Positions 42,055 to 43,974 of a stretch of 43,974 nucleotides of DNA are shown here, in pieces. The stretch's first letter is position 1, and each line of letters begins with the position of its first letter. This DNA is from Paenibacillus sp. GM2. GTDB lineage: Bacteria; Bacillota; Bacilli; Paenibacillales; Paenibacillaceae. Location of the stretch: contig NZ_LN831276.1 in NCBI RefSeq assembly GCF_900069005.2, forward strand, positions 219,582-263,555, read 5' to 3'. The notes below the pieces were generated by a model. It saw only the letters and a program-made list of their open reading frames with translations, had not been told where the DNA came from and made no database searches. The translations under genes and the position numbers were made by a program.

Positions 42055-42129
42055 TGGTGACCCGTAGGGGATTCGAACCCCTGTTACCTCCGTGAAAGGG
42101 AGGTGTCTTAACCCCTTGACCAACGGGCC
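42055..42129 (-). tRNA. tRNA-Glu(TTC)
   Basis: Acceptor GGCCCGT/ACGGGTC, anticodon loop TTTCACG giving TTC, CCA encoded. Confidence 0.96.
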
Positions 42130-42136
42130 TTACTCG

Positions 42137-42213
42137 TGGAGCTCTCAACCGGGATCGAACCGGTGACCTCATCCTTACCATGGATGCACTCTACCTACTG
42201 AGCTATGAGAGCT
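42137..42213 (-). tRNA. tRNA-Thr(GGT)
   Basis: Acceptor AGCTCTC/GAGAGCT, anticodon loop ATGGTAA giving GGT, CCA encoded. Confidence 0.95.
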
Positions 42214-42215
42214 AA

Positions 42216-42291
42216 TGGCTCCCCGAACAGGACTCGAACCTGTGACAACTCGATTAACAGTCGAGTGCTCTACCAACTGAGCTATCAGGGA
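42216..42291 (-). tRNA. tRNA-Asn(GTT)
   Basis: Acceptor TCCCTGA/TCGGGGA, anticodon loop CTGTTAA giving GTT, CCA encoded. First tRNA after the 5S gene. Confidence 0.95.
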
Positions 42292-42296
42292 ACATT

Positions 42297-42413
42297 GCTT
42301 GGCGGCTTCCTACTCTCCCAGGACCCTTCGGTCCAAGTACCATCGGCGCTAGAGGGCTTAACGGTCGTGTTCGGGATGGGTACGTGTGGAACCCCTCCGC
42401 CATCGCCACCAAA
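42297..42413 (-). rRNA. rrf: 5S ribosomal RNA
   Basis: About 117 nt on the minus strand, with CGAACACGACCGTTAAGCCC, the GTTCCACACGTACCCATCC segment, and closing arms GGTGGCGATGGCGGA and CCGCC. It lies about 60 nt after the 23S gene and 5 nt before tRNA-Asn. Confidence 0.95.
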
Positions 42414-42474
42414 CGTTCAAGGTTAATCCTTGAAAACTGGATACGAAACTCATTTTGCATATTTAGATGTTTTT

Positions 42475-43974
<1,500 letters not shown>

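Overview
The window looks like a Bacillales chromosome, most likely Paenibacillus. Evidence: a glmS ribozyme ahead of glmS, a cdaA-ybbR-glmM cluster, a sigW/rsiW pair, a low-GC lipoprotein sugar-binding protein beside an AraC-type response regulator, and a long tRNA cluster running out of a 23S-5S operon. Nearly all chromosomal genes are on the minus strand.

Layout. 1-4775: sugar ABC transporter binding protein, response regulator, and a short hybrid-cluster protein (hcp) with an Fnr-type operator. 4741-4775 holds an intrinsic terminator that I infer is the original glmS terminator. 4811-30048: two Tn7-like transposons stacked side by side at attTn7 downstream of glmS. The pentamer CTAAT occurs three times, at 4811-4815, 6114-6118 and 30044-30048, and marks every junction. 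Element 2 (4816-6113, 1,298 bp) is a transposase-less element carrying one dihydrofolate-reductase-family gene. Element 1 (6119-30043, 23,925 bp) carries tnsA, tnsB and a short tnsC at its glmS-proximal end and two coupled tniQ genes at the other end. Between them lies defence cargo: an ABC-three-component-like operon (13116-17645), a type I restriction-modification operon hsdM-hsdS-hsdR (25870-19321), and an ISL3-family transposase gene fused to the end of that operon. Element 1 also holds fossils: a broken gene (6361-7495), a degraded tnsC copy beside tniQ, a fragment resembling a type III restriction nuclease domain, and a decayed transposon end of the element-2 type.

30069-37847: glmS with ribozyme and promoter, glmM, ybbR, cdaA, rsiW, sigW. 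38142-40937: ppc. 41325-42291: eleven tRNA genes. 42297 to the end: 5S and the 3' part of 23S rRNA.

How it fits together. Both elements sit about 20 nt past the glmS stop codon, the classic Tn7 distance, with TGT...ACA termini and 5-bp duplications. Their inferred transposase-binding sites differ in sequence, which may explain why target immunity did not stop the second insertion. Each element carries its own intrinsic terminator just inside its glmS-proximal end, so glmS transcription is still terminated although the inferred native terminator now lies 25 kb away. The element boundaries and the terminator replacement are read directly from the sequence. The order of insertion and the roles of the two TniQ proteins are inference.
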